A stretch of DNA of 64,000 nt from Lagopus muta (GCF_023343835.1 NC_064433.1:70454032-70518031); one strand, 5' to 3'; positions 35,001-59,430 are shown, counted from the stretch's first letter. Notes: generated by a model from the letters alone, not told the origin. Numbers and translations: made by a program.

Positions 35001-38000
35001 CTTGAGGCAAAAAGACTTTTTTAGTGTTGCTGATACCTAAATCAGAAACTGCAGCATTATATGTCGAAGTAACTAGGCGTATTTCCTGAACCAGAGCAAG
35101 GAGACCGAGCCAGGATGGAACTTTAAGCTGTAGATGAGGCTTCCTTTTAAAGAGGTACATTTCAAAGGAATGCCAAGCATCTGTAGGAGAGCTACTCTAG
35201 TTACACATACAGATGCAAAGTTGTAGGTTTTTCATTTTGATTTTTCAGGATAGGGCCTGTATGATGAAATCAGAGATAGCAAAACTGGGGAGTTCACCAG
35301 GTGAGGAAGCTGTGTCTGACAGGTGCCCTAAAAAGGGGAGACAGCAAGTCTCAGGTTGTGGTTGAAGAACAGGTAAGATTCAGTCAAAGCTGTGTGTTAT
35401 CTTAAAGATAAAAGGAATAGTCTTGAAACAATATGCTAGAGAATCCAATTTTCCAATCCATTTTTGGTTATTAAGTATTGTTTCAAAACAATAGCTCTTT
35501 GCTTTATTTGCTACTGTTTTGTTTGTAACAGTAACTGCATTGTTACTGTTATTACAATCCCTCTAAGAACTACTATTTTTGCCTACAAGTCAGAAGTCCA
35601 TAGCCAATGTGATTATTTTACACTATTTCAAGGACAGCCAATTGTCTTTTTCTTAATAGAGTATGTGATTAGGAGTGAAGGACCCTGTGGAAGTGTAGAA
35701 TACTTCAATTACTGTCATAACTTCAAGCATCCATCACACAGCTTCTGTGTACAGTTTCTGTGCTCTACAGATATTAGTGAATGTAAAACTAACACTGAAA
35801 GCAAACTGTTATATATATATATACTTTTTTTTTTTTTTTTTTTTAGAGGGGAGTAAAATATCAGAAGAATTATGCTTCTGAAGTGCTATGTTAATAACCA
35901 TCTTCAGGATTATTTTCTCATATCTTTTAGTCTAGTTACTTCAGAAATTCAGAAATATGCATTAGAGTCTGCCTTCCTCTACCAATAGCTTTGAACCTAC
36001 AAGTCTTCAAACCCACAATCTGACGACAAATGAGTGGTGGTTGCAAAGGCTTTGAAATAGTAGAACTTCTATAAAAGTTGGAAGCTGGAAAGAAGAAAGG
36101 AGAATGTGTTATTGGCCCCACTGAGGAAATGATGCAATATGAATTTGAAAATTATCTGTGCTGTTTGGCCTGTCAATTGCCAGTTGGCACAGGAGCAGTG
36201 TTGAGCCAGTTGCAACATGCAGCTCTGAACCAGCTGCAGCACATGCACACTGTTTGTCCAGTCAGTAGTTCAGAGATGTTGTATGGGGAGAGGTATGGTG
36301 AGAAAAGGAAAGATAGGGAGAAACGATAGGATGATGTAGGGTGACAATGGCATGAAAATATTATGACTTTGAAAGATAAGCAGTAGAGATCTAAGCTTTT
36401 TATTTCTTACAACAGTTGCCCTTTTCCCAGTGTTTCGGTGCTACTGACAGTAAAAAAAAAAAAGTATCAATATGAATATTACCTTCCACATTTTTATACT
36501 GTCACAACTTAATACTGCCAAGATTTTATCTCATTGCTTGAACTCATGAAGTTATGTAAAACTTCAGAAATCTCATTGGCAGGTAACTCAAAACTACTTG
36601 GTATCCTTAAAATATTTTAGACTGTGTTGCAGAATGTCAAGCCTGATATTAGGTTATAGTCAGCTGAAGTGTTTTTGTTATAGGAACAATTTCTTTGCTG
36701 TCTTGAATAATCAGCAAAGATGATGTCATACAGGGATATCACAAAACAGTTTCCCAGCCTTCATTTTAAATTCACTTTAAATTTAAACTGAAGGCAGATA
36801 TTTCCTATTCACAACACACTGAGAATTCTTAGTCCTAAGAGTACATTATTACCAGTCCTGCCAAAAGGGAATTATTAACAACACATACCAACATATATAG
36901 CACATGTAAGGCTCTGTGGAGATAAAACAAAATTAATTCTTACATGCTAGTCTGCAGAAATGCATTTTAAGACATCTGTACATATACATGAATCCTAAAG
37001 ACTGCTGTAATATTATTGAAGGTTTAGAAATTGCTTCTCACTGAATCATCAAAGTCTTCAGTTGATTCCATAAATTAAGGACAATTTATTTTAATTAATA
37101 AATTAATGACAATTGATTAATATAAATATTTTCTGTCTAAAGCATCTCATTTGCTAGCAGGAAAGGTTATATCTTTCTGAATAGGACAATCGTGTGTTGT
37201 TTTTTGTTTTAATTTTTTTTTCTTAATCAAGTACATGAACAAGTAAGATTTCTGAATTATAAACATTTATATTACAGTATCATCAGTAAGTGTAATGGAA
37301 AACAACCAAGAAACTTGCCTGACACAGCCTCTGTATACACATAGATTATAATTTCAATTGACAATTTTATTTGCACAGATGTCTTTAATTTTTAACCTTC
37401 TGAAGTTTATTTTTACCACATGTAGTAAAAATGTACTCTGCGGGAGACTTAGCAAGAGGCTTACATTTTATTTACTCAAAAATTGATTATATTGAAGATA
37501 ATCGTTTAGTCACCATGTTAAAATGCAATTTGTGTTTGCCTCTTGCTCTTTTATATCTTTATCCTTCAACAAATGACGTTGCTGTAGAATGTCAGAGAAT
37601 GGTTAGAATGTCGTTGAGAAGTCACTTTGCATAATCTAAGATGCATTACTCACATGTGCAAGGAAAGAATTGCAACATTTCAATTTAGTCTCAAGGATCT
37701 GGTTTCCAGTGAGGAGCAAGTTAGGACAGATGTGTAGGCTGTTTGTAAATGCTGTATGCATAGAAACAGACCTTGACTTGAACATTAGACCTTACATATA
37801 TATATATACGTAGTATACATAAGGTGACTTTAACTGTGAATTGGTTCAGACTATTGGCTTAGGTAATTAACTTGTCAGTACCACAAAGATAGATAAGGAG
37901 TTTTGGGACAGATGAGGAAAATCAGAGAGCTTTGAGTTGATTAACGTGATAATAAAAATACAGCAGGTAGTCAGAGGACACATCTGAGTGAATGTGACCT

Positions 38001-38848
38001 TGTTCTTGGATCAAATAGCAAATACATAAATGTCATGTTTGTCTGAATGTGACCTTGCATTGGTTCAAGTATCAGTCATAAATCAAATCCTAGATTTTAA
38101 TGTACGTGTATAGAGAATTCCCTCTTTAAACACTACCTAGTATCTTTGGTTGTTGTGGTCTTCAGATATAAGTGGCAAAAACAAAAAGCGTATTTGTGCA
38201 CTAAATTGTTTGAGCTGCATTTCCTTCATGGTTCCTGTCATAGATGATTTAGAATCTGTAAAAGTTTGAACAGCAAATTGCTATGGCTGCTATGATTAAC
38301 ACGTAATCATTTGAATCTCGATCAAGTATGGAATGATATGAGTGTAATGTAACAGTGACCTGAAGAGATATGGACATTGATACAGCAATGAGTAAAGAGT
38401 AAATCTGGAGATTATGTGGAGAGAGGAAAAGAAAAAAAGGTAGAGTGTGTTGCAAGCACAGAAGTATATGTAACAGTGAAGTGGAGTTTTTATTAGAAAC
38501 TGTGGTAGGCTGTTAGAAGTACATGGGGAACTGTATTTGAACTTGAAAGAGAGCACGTATCAGAGTGCACTGGTACACCAACTACACTACAGCATAGAGA
38601 TTACTGAGTTGTTGCTGTGGGTTTAACTGCTGCAAATTCTTGTTGTTCTTTCGAGTATCTTGTTAAAAAAAAGTTAATTTATGTCCATATTTATGCCTCA
38701 AAATACTGGATATTAGTAACTTCAATCTGAATATTTGCTTTATATACAATGATAACTAACATGGTAAATTGAATAATCTTCCCACATACTGTTGTCTTGA
38801 AGGTGTTGTTTGTTTTTGAAATGCTAGTTATTATGTGCCTATTCTGTA

Positions 38849-39891
38849 TAGGTTGCTCTGAAAGTAGTACCTCCTACTTATTTCCATGGAAACTACAACA
38901 GCTACAAAGAGTTCAATAACACTATTCGACGGAGCAAATTCTCTTCTCCAAAATACTATTTTTCAACATATTTGCTACTAGCACTAGCTATGCATTTCTG
39001 CCAGTGATGAACAAGAGCTTTTCATTTTGTGGTGTGACAGCTGCATACGGCTGTCTGAAATGTGGCTTGTCTTTCAGATCACTGTCACCACTGCTGAAAC
39101 ACACCACCCACTGCCTCACTGTTGACATTCATGGTTTGGTCTCAGTAGATGTTTGGCAAGCACCAATGAATGTCAGTGGGTACATTTATTTTTTTTTCGT
39201 GGTGGAATTCAATGACACACCTCTGCTTCATAAGCATTCCATGTTGAGCACCATTTTGTCAAGACTGCCCCTCTGCTGCCATCTGTCATAGAATGGTAGA
39301 ATTGTGGAATCATTTGAGCTCAAAGGGACCTTTAAACATGACATAGTCAAACTCTCCTGCAATGAGCAGGGACATCTACAACTAGATCAGGTTGCTCAGA
39401 GCCCCATCCAGCCTGACCTTGAAGGTCTCTGGGGGTGAGCCTTCACCATACCTCTGAGCAGTGTGTTCCAGTGCTCCATTACCCTTATCTTAAAAGCAAA
39501 ATAAATAAATAAATAAATTCCTTATATCCAATCTAAATCTTCTTTCTTTCAGTTTGAAACCGATTTCCTTGTCCTTTCACAATAGACCCTGCTAAAGAGT
39601 CTATCCCCTTATAGCACTCTCTTTAGATACTAAAAGGCAGCTGTTAGATCTCCCTGGAGCTTTCTTTTTTCCAGGCTGAACAGCCCCAGCTCTCTCTGCC
39701 TGTCTTTATGGCAGGGGGATGTTCTAAAGAATGGGACCTTGTAACCAACTGTTGCACAGCAACAAAACGTAATGGGATACTGTCAGTAAGAAGTATTGCC
39801 GCTACTGTAATACCACCAATATCCACTTCTGACACTGTAGGTCAACAGAATAAATTAGGAGACATTACTTTTGGAGCAGCCCTCATCTAAA
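38849..39891 (-). mobile_element. Galluhop-type mariner DNA transposon, internally deleted and interrupted
   Basis: The left end GGTTGCTCTGAAAGTAGTAC and the right end (reverse complement GGGCTGCTCCAAAAGTAATG) form imperfect terminal inverted repeats of about 28 bases, with TA at the left edge (38849-38850). Mariner parts are 38851-39287 and about 39741-39889, roughly 585 bases, against about 1.3 kb for a complete mariner, so the centre is deleted. On the minus strand, fragments such as VPTDIHWCLPNIY resemble the N-terminal helix-turn-helix part of mariner transposases, broken by stops. I recognise it as Galluhop, the mariner known from chicken; this rests on memory of the consensus. Confidence 0.82.
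39288..39740 (-). mobile_element. CR1 LINE fragment, antisense, inserted into a mariner element
   Basis: Starts with the reversed CR1 tail (ATAGAATGGTAGAATTGTGG, then AAAGGGACC), continues through CAGGTTGCTCAGAGCCCC, GTGTTCCAGTGCTCCATTAC and CCAGGCTGAACAGCCCCAGC, CR1 landmarks in the correct reverse order. An AAAT microsatellite (about 39496-39520) interrupts it. Mariner sequence flanks it on both sides. A CCATCTGT/CCAACTGT pair at the two edges could be an imperfect target duplication. The right edge is uncertain by about 30 bases. Confidence 0.88.
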
Positions 39892-40138
39892 ACTAAGCAA
39901 TCATCAACATGTGTCAGAGATCATTATTTGGTATTAAAGTGGAATCATAAACTGGATAGCCAGAGAAGGGGGAAAATAATCATAAATTGCTATTTTTTCC
40001 AGGATTTCTAGGGATTTTAACAACAGAAGTCAAAACAATAGTAAAGACTTCTCCCCCAAATTTTCCAGTTATAACTTTGGTGATGCTTGTTTTAGAGTTG
40101 GGGATCTTTTAGAGATCTGACTGGGTTCTATTGTAGAC

Positions 40139-40163
40139 AAAAAAAAAAAAAAAAAAAAAAAAA
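40139..40163 (+). repeat. Poly-A run of about 25 bases
   Basis: Uninterrupted A run about 250 bases after the mariner end. No flanking element recognised. Confidence 0.95.
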
Positions 40164-43100
40164 GCTATTTGAAGAAAACAAAAGTGAAGGATGATCTTGA
40201 TTACAAAAAAAAACCCTGATAGCTATTCAATAGTTTGTTGACTAATGCTGCATTCCTGACTATTGAAGTCTTACAAAAATTTAAAGGATTCAGTAGACTT
40301 TTGAATGTCTTTCAGTAGTCTTTTGAAAGTCTACTGAAAGAGACATATTTTGAAAGAGAGATTTAAATGCTTTACTTTTACATACAGCAATTTCCGACAA
40401 AAGTTTATGGTCAGTGCTTGTTAGGGTGAAAATAGCTCTGATTTTTCTGTTCCAAATACAGAAATAGCTGAATTAAAAGTTTACATCTAGAGGAGCAAAC
40501 AAAACAAAACAAAACAAAAAAAACCCTCTGATTGTCCTATTGCTATTCCATACACACATGCACACTTGAAACTATTTGAGCTTCATATCAGTTCAAGCAA
40601 CAATACAATCTCCGTTCTTTACAGAAATGGGCTAAGTAAAACAGAATTCTTCTTTTATCAGAAAGACCTAGATGCAAGTTTAAGTACTGTCATATTTGTT
40701 ACATCTGGTGTCTATTTATGTGGAAGAAAGCAAATGTGACTTCAGATAAATGTAGACTTAAGGCAATAGACCTGTAAGTCTTGTCTCTGGAGCCTGAAGG
40801 CAAGGTTGCAAAACCTTTATGTCCCATTGCTGACGAAGTCAAATCTGGCTCCTGTTGTTCAAGCGGTTTGCAGTGGCTGATTTAAAGACAGGCTTTGGAT
40901 CCCATCATACTGATAATTTAAAACTGTGGTATTTCTTCATATCATAAGTCCAGATCTGTCTGCTAGAGGTTGACGAGTTGATTGTGTATCAAATACAGAA
41001 CTCAGATGAAATATATTTTCAGATGTAATGTAAAGTCAGTGTAAATGTCATGCATGTAAATTCAGAGTGTTCTCTACTGAGTTCCCTCCGCTCTAATTTG
41101 GGGGGAGGGTTGTTGAATTTCAGATTTCCTATTAGAAATCCATTTGATATTTTATTGTTTCTTTGAGCTAGATTATACCTCTCAGAGTTTCCAGAATTGG
41201 AAATCTTAACAGTTTTTTTTGTTGTTTTGTGTTTTTTTGAACAGGAGGAGGGGTGATGAGGGTGGAGTGTGTTGTTTCAGCTGAAAGTAAATGCCTCGAT
41301 TTCTATGAGAGTTTTACTGTTGGAAGAGTAGTGGATAACTGGGATATGTGCAAGCTCCCCTGCTGATAGGAAGGTTCTGTGGCCATACAAATCAATAGAT
41401 GATTTTTAATCCAGAGGCTGTGTGAGCTATAAGGAGTTTTCTGCTCTCAACAGCCACTTCAGTAGAAGGGTTGCTTTTCTTCAGGCAATGTAAGCACCTG
41501 ACTTAGCAGTCTAGGCTGTTGGTACTATTACTGGATTCTTCAGAGAGGTTTTGGTCTGCACATACACCTGTGTTTGTTGACTGTGCAGCACACTGCCCTC
41601 TCCACGAGTGCTTATTTCTGCTCCCTGTGTTGAGCCAGCACTAATATTTGTAAGGCTTTGCAGTAAACTGGAACAGAGAAATGATCCGGTTGAAGAGCTC
41701 TGGCAATTTTGGCCTCAAAGACCATTCAATCCCACTCTTGAAAATTCATCGAGTTTTGCTCAGTTTGGATGTGTCCATGAGATGCTTGTCATTAAGTGAG
41801 GCGAATACCCCTCTTATGTCTGTCCACTGCAAATTGATTTCTGCTTTTATGATTTTTCTTCTCTGTCAGTAATTGCTTCACTTGTGTCAAAGTTAGAGGG
41901 CATTCAGTTTGGAATACTTACCTCCTGCACAGTGTTGCTGCTGTTCTGTTGCAAGTTGAAAAGCAACCTTGACAAAACAACTTTTATAACCAGTTATACA
42001 TGTGCAATAAATGTGTTACATAATTGAAAATACAAAAGGAAACTATCAGTATATAAGCATGAAGGTATAGAAGGCATCTGAATAGTTTTAAAGCAGACGT
42101 GTTGTATTTAGAAGAGAATGAGTGGCCCTGTTCAGAGACATTTATCTTTCTTCAATCAATGAAACCCCACTTCAGAGAGCTAGGACCCATGAAGTAGCTT
42201 CTACTTTCTGCTGCTATGTCTTGGGAGAAGGCTGCAGGCATGGGCCAGCAGGGTTGGGACTGGGTCGGTAAATGCAGAGTAGTTGCATAGTGCCTTTGCA
42301 TTTTTTCAGTCTGTCTCTGTTTTGTTTTGTTTTGTTTTTTTCCATTACTGATTATCCACTTTTTTTCACCATCATTTTCTGTCTGTTTCTATGTGGGATC
42401 TGTCTGAATTTTCTGAGCAATCATTTCCATTGTGTTTTTGAGGCTACTTGGTCTTCATAGGTTATGATATTGATGTAAATGCTAAATTTTGAACTTGTGA
42501 TTTTGTATGTTATGCACTTAAGGAACACCTTTGTTGTACCTTTCCAAATAGCTGGAAAATATCTGTTCTGCTCATGTTGCTTGATTTTAAAATCCTATCA
42601 CTTTGACTAAATAAGCCATGCTGGCCTTCTCAGTAATTTTCTTCCAGTTGTGGTGGGCTAGTAGCTGATGCTGCACCGCAGAAGGAATGTGTATTCCCCT
42701 GGCAATCTGACATAGTACATCTAGTTGAAGAGTACTGCTGTTTAGTGCAATGTACAGTCTGTTGGGCATGTTATACTGTTCACACCTGACCTGCCATTAG
42801 TCAGCATTGCTTCTGTGCATCCTCTTACTGTTTGTTGATTTACTTGTACAACATGTTAATTCATGTTTTAATCCTGTCTTTACAAGTGCTTCCTTATGGT
42901 GCTGACCAATGATTTATGTTTGGAAAAGCACTGGTGATTTTCAGCATGAAAATCTTGCCTTTCTTCTCTCTTTCTGCATTGTGTCTTTTAAAATCCAATA
43001 GGACAGAAAAGCCTTGGACCCAAGAAATATTGCCTTCTGGCTCAGTAAGTTCTGCTGGGGTTTGGCTCAGTAATATAAAAACAAACCAATATTCACATCT

Positions 43101-46100
43101 TGCAGTGTGTCAGAGTTCTAACAATACATTCAGTGTGAGATTAAAAGTATGTTATCTCTTCATCTCCTAATGCAATTAGAGAAGCGTCTTCAAGGAAAGA
43201 AAGTTAGAACTCACCATTTCGTCATGCTCCATGCTTTCTGTGAGCCAGTGGACTCTGGCATGAGTCCTTCCTTTAAGAAACTCAAGTGTTCCTCCATTTC
43301 TGTGAGTACTTCTTGTTCTGGGAAGAATTTTATTTTCTCCCTCTTCTCTCACAGTTTTCTTAGGCAAAGAATATTCTTCCATTTGAGCAAACAAAAAATG
43401 CACAGCTTTTTTCCTGCTGTGGGCTTATACAGACTGGGTTGTCCTATAAGCTGTGATTCCACTTTTGCTTAATGCACTGCCCAATTCTAAGGGGAACAAT
43501 CCAGGGAAGGAACACTGTGCAGTATACATTAACTGTCATAGTGCCTAAAAAAAGTTAAGGTTGCATAAACTTCTTAATTTTGTAATTTTTAAGAGCTCAG
43601 CTTTTCAAGTTCTGTGTAATTTTCAAAAATTAGGGTATGTGAATTTTGATTTGTTTTAAAGGGAAGGATACTTTCAAGTTGTATATGGTATCTTGGAGTA
43701 CAGCTGTGTAAAGGGGAAAAATACCCCACAGTTTTTCAGTTTGTGTGTATGTGCATGCATCCAGCTGGCAGCCTTGAGGAAGATGTAGCACAGCAAAAAT
43801 TTTCATCTCATTCACTGTAAATTCTCTTTGACTTACGTTTTTAATGCTTTGGAATATACAAAATATTGCTGGTGTGAAAGATCACAAAGTAATAAAGCTA
43901 TCAAAGGATAAAGGAGAAAGCTTGTATTTCTTCCCCGATAGGAGATTAGACTTTGTATTCTAGGTGCCCAACTTTATTTCCAGTGGATGATTTTTATGTG
44001 TTTAAGCAGATTATAGGAAATATCCTGCAGTTTATTTATTCACTCAGGCTCTTCCTATTCACCTAAGCTCTCTAAAAGCATCTATCTGCTGCACCCCCTA
44101 GTTCTAAATGTTTCATGTTCAGCTACAACATTCTCAAAGTGACCTAAAGGTAATGATTGTTTCAACTTTAACCTTGATGTTTGCAAGCAAGCCCTTTACA
44201 CGATCAATTTGTTTATGCAGTAAATCCAGACTTTGTTACTGTTTCTCAGAGACCTTTGCAACTCAAAGATCTGTCTCCTTAGAGGGATTGCCCCTAGTGT
44301 GCAGGTATTAAATGTGGAACAACAAGGGCTTTAGGGTCCCACCGTCCCTTTCCAAAAATGAAGCAAAAAAAAAACAAAACCAAAAGGATTGCTGCATGAG
44401 TAGGCATTTTTCTTTGGTAGTCTGACTGATTCCTTTAAAATCTGCTTCAAGTTTAGGTAAGTTGCTCAGGAGGTACTTGCAATGTGCTGGTGGGAAAGGG
44501 GGTTGTCTTCATAAAACAGGCACACTTCAGAGATACTAGACTGTGAGAAAGTGCTAGTAAAACCTGTGCATCTTTAAAGCCATAATTGCATGAAATTGTG
44601 TTCTCATTTTTCTGTGTCTTATCATCTTGTTTTCAGTTCACTTTGTGTGTGTGCTTGTATGTGGGCAGGGGATTGGATACTAAGATGTTGTTAGGGAATT
44701 GAGAAAACACTGCCAATGTCTCTGTGGCATAGGATTTTCTGAAGTCTTAAGAATAAGAAGAAAAGTTGGCTCATACAAATGTGTGTGTAGACTGCAGCTA
44801 CCACCATCTGCTCTTGTAACACGTACAGCTTTACTTGTAGAGCAAAACACTGAGAATATCATTTATATAAACTTCATGCTCATTACTTTCTTTATTTTAG
44901 AGACTTTATATTCATGTGAACAGTATCCCTGCATATTAAGTGAAACCTGCCAATGAAAGCATGTGCATGTGTGAACGTGCACAAGATACAGAGGTACAAA
45001 AGGCAAGGGCTTTATTGCATGCGTACTAAGTGATTTGGATTAAGGTTTTGTATACATGCTTCTTAAAAAAAAAAAAGTATTTAAAAATGCATAATATGTT
45101 TCAGTAGTGGAAAGATTTAGTGTGTTTTGGCAGTCTTCAGCAATGGTTATGTAATAGCTGTGCCTGCTAAGGTAGCTAGTTAACCATTGACATAAGCAGT
45201 AATGATTAAGCAGCAGTAATTTACAAGTAATATTTGAAAGTACAAAAGGGTATGTCATTTAACAGTTAAAAACAAAAGTACTTTATTTATACTTCACTAG
45301 CTGTTAGTTTGTTATACAAATTCAGCTAAACAGGCTAGTGAATTTTAAATATTTATTGTAAAGTGGATAGTATGATGCAATTTGGGCAAAACTGATTGTA
45401 CTGCTGAAAGAGCTGTTGCCATGTTCAGAGTTCAGCTATCAAGTGTTTAATGTCGATGTTATTGGAAGTTGAACTTCAGTATTCACTTAATCTTTTAAAA
45501 ATACTTGTGGTAGACTAATAAGCAGCACTTGCAGAGATGGCTGTGATTCAGTGAGGAGCTGCAAGTAATGCTGAGTTATGCAAAGCCTTGTGCTTCCTGA
45601 AACTTCCCCAGCAATGCTTTGGCAAAGTATACGTGTGATGTCTGCAGAGGAAGGTAATGTGTTTGTGCTAGACTGAGCACACCAACAGAACAGTGCTGCT
45701 CAAATTCTCTGGCAGACTTCTCTTCCCTTTCTGTTGATGGCTCCCTGGAGAGATAGATTAGGTAGTCCCCTTTGAATTGCCAGAGAACAGTTGCTGTTAT
45801 TCTCCCATTATAAAAATTACATACATCAAGATTTCTTTACTCCTTTCCCTCACAATGAAAAGCAAACAGATAGTAATGTAGCTTTTATTTTTTGCAAGTA
45901 AAGTACATAAAAGTGATTCCTAATTTCTCAACTGGAGTATAGTATCTTCCAGTACAATTTACTAGAGAAATAAAAGCAATTCTTGGAGGCAGAACATCTG
46001 TTGAGCTTCAGAAGTGGCATTTGGAATTGTTTTTACGAAATAATTTCAAATTATGAAAGTTCTGTACTGAGTATAGTTGACAGCAAGTACAGTTTGGTAC

Positions 46101-47911
46101 TCAGTATGGTATGAGTTAGTCTTGTTATTTTCCATTGTAATGTCCTGTTCTAAAACTGTTGGGCATCACAACCATTGCTACTTGGCTTCTCTTGAGGTTG
46201 AGATACACATGAAAATCCCTGCCTTGCTGATAAATATTCTACTGCACACTGCTAAGTGCGGTTGAAAAATAAATCACTTAAAAACTGTGTGTACATACCA
46301 GGTTGTAGAAATCAAACTCTTACTCTTGCACAGAGTAGATCAGTTGGCCCCAGTTATACCACCTGGTAATAGCACCTTGTAAAGTTACACAAATATAATT
46401 GAAGGCAGACTTTTGCCATCAGTCTGGGGAGGAAAGGCTTGATTGTAGGGATATTGCTCGTCTGAAATTTCAGGATCTTTTTATCCAACCGAATACAAGT
46501 GATGGCTGTATGTCTTCTTCAGTATGTAAAGCAATAGTCAGCTATTTGTATTGCACATAACTGTAATCTTTCGGTTAATTATATAGCCAAAAAATCGTGG
46601 GGTTTTGTCCTGAATAAATACCCTACACATATAGGATGAATCTGTCATTTACAGATTATCAGATACGTGGATTGATTGCTTAATATAAAGTGTTTAATGT
46701 CACTGAAAGCAAACCAGTTCTGTGAAACTTTAAATAGCATCAAGGAAAGTTGGGTTATTTTTGATTTATATTTGGTTGGCTGGTTGGTTCTTGGTTTTAT
46801 CATAAGCTAGCACTTGAATTGGAAAAGGAGTATTTGCCTATCCCCATGTAGCCAGTTTTTGGGTGGCTTCATGCTCTATGATAAATGGCAGCAAAAATAT
46901 GGCTCTTTGTAAAAGTCAACACTGATTGGGAACCATGGGAACAGCCAAAGCTTCTCTGAAAGCCAGCACAAACTCATTGAATGGATCAGTACATGTTTGT
47001 ATGTGTAGACAAGTGTTAGCTGCTCAGTCTAAAAATGAGTGTTTTGTAGCAGAAGTGTATCTTGGCAGCAGGAGCAGCATTTATTAATTCTGCAGTGCAT
47101 TTATTAATTAGTCATCTGACATAGCAATAGAAGAATAACTGAAATTTGTGAAATAAGTACTTAATCTTCTTAGGATTCTGTGCTGTTACTCAAAGTTGAT
47201 GACACTGTTGGTGAGTTTGGAAGGCAACTTTGAAAACTTATTTCATTGTGGGAAATAAAGCTAACTCTAGGAATAATAAGTATGTTGGATTGCATATGCT
47301 GGAACATTCTTGCTGAAGATGTATTGAATTAAGTAAGTCAAAAACTATTAGTTTTGCTAGCCTCTGTAAAGATGCATTGCATATGGCATACTTTGTTCTC
47401 TGCAGTGTCATGAGAGCTATTGAACAAATTTAAGAGATTAAAGAAAATCAATCTCAATCAACATATCTAAACCTGTTAGATGAGATGAGGAAAGAGTACT
47501 CTATTGCATACAACATATTGATACTTGTTATTTTTCAATGAAATTTGGTGGGAAGTACATAATACCCACTATAGAAACACAATTCGTAACATTCAACAGC
47601 AAAGGAGAGAAAACAACATCTACAAATCGATCTTGTCATGTATTTTCTTTATATTGAAGTATTTTGTGGACTTTTTCTTCCTAACCTGTCAGAGATTCAC
47701 TTTGTGTAAGTCTTCTGGAGAAAGAATGCTGTATAGTATCTCATTATCAGATCAGAACTCATTTATCCAATGTACTGTGTGTAACTGAATCAAATATAAA
47801 TATATATATATAATTCTGAATTTGTAAGTGCTGATTTTTTATTTTTATTTTTTTTTAACTTTTTTTTCCCCCAGCATAAAGGAGTTTAAGTGACTGCTCT
47901 ACTTGACCAAA

Positions 47912-58757
<10,846 letters not shown>

Positions 58758-59060
58758 GGATTTTTAGTATTTTTTCCACGATATTTAAAGACAACAGCAA
58801 TATTAATAATAGATGGGAGCAAAATCACTTGCTATCAGCTGTTCACTCAGTTCGGAGCGTGAAAAGTGTAAAAGCTAAGTAACTGGAGTGCTGCAGGTCT
58901 TTTGGTTTGAGTTCTTCTGTCTTCATTCGAATGAGTTCTGCAGAAAAATACTGATTGTAATGTTCATGAAGCGCCTTAAAGCAGTTCTTTTATTTGGAAA
59001 TCTGAAGATTGCTAAAGAACATATATTTGTATAATAAATCAGAATGTTAAGTAACAGAAA
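58758..59060 (+). other. PPARA: PPARA proximal 3' UTR
   Basis: Non-coding sequence follows the TAA and reaches a first AATAAA at 59033-59038. It is AT-rich and has a TATTTAAAG motif near 58783. Mammalian PPARA messages have a very long 3' UTR with several polyadenylation sites, so this may be only the proximal end; further AATAAA hexamers occur downstream. Confidence 0.7.
59033..59038 (+). terminator. PPARA: Candidate proximal polyadenylation signal
   Basis: Canonical AATAAA, 276 bases after the stop codon. No strong GT-rich downstream element is obvious within 40 bases, so usage is uncertain. Confidence 0.45.
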
Positions 59061-59404
59061 TGAGGAGAAAAAAAAGAAAAAAAAAAAGTATTTCCTCTTG
59101 GCTTAGTCATTTTAGAGTTACAATAACAAATTCAGCAGATTCCTCCAGCTACAAGCACCGTCATAAAGGTGACGCGTTCTTGGCTAATGGAAATACTGAA
59201 GGACAACTAATATTTTTTGTTAGAGGCAATCAGTCTAGATTTATCAAATGATTGGGTATTACTGTACATACATATATACAAAATTTGAAAGACCTTTCTT
59301 GTGCCATTGCTTGAAATCCATGAAGCACACTACAGCTGCACATAGCATGGCATTGGTGTACTTTACAATTAGTGCACTGAAAAGACAATACTCTCAATAG
59401 ATGA

Positions 59405-59430
59405 AATAAAATCCCAAGCATTAAAATAAA
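59405..59430 (+). terminator. PPARA: Candidate clustered polyadenylation signals
   Basis: Two AATAAA hexamers at 59405-59410 and 59425-59430 lie close together about 650 bases after the stop codon. Further single copies occur at 62050-62055 and 62256-62261. Any of these could end a longer PPARA message, but AATAAA is common by chance in AT-rich DNA. Confidence 0.35.

Larger units (their letters stand above)
29505..47874 (+). other. PPARA: Large 5' PPARA intron
   Basis: About 18.4 kb between the probable second non-coding exon and the first coding exon, assuming no further non-coding exon. Holds a CR1 tail, the mariner with nested CR1, poly-A and poly-T runs (30692, 31070, 32062, 40139), short TA repeats, a 16-base-arm hairpin at 36757-36795 and paired TGACCTTG motifs near 38000. 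No coding exon seen. Confidence 0.6.

Noticed and set aside
39004..39291. 95-residue open frame in the large PPARA intron
   Set aside because: It runs antisense across the decayed mariner; the transposase remnant is on the other strand.
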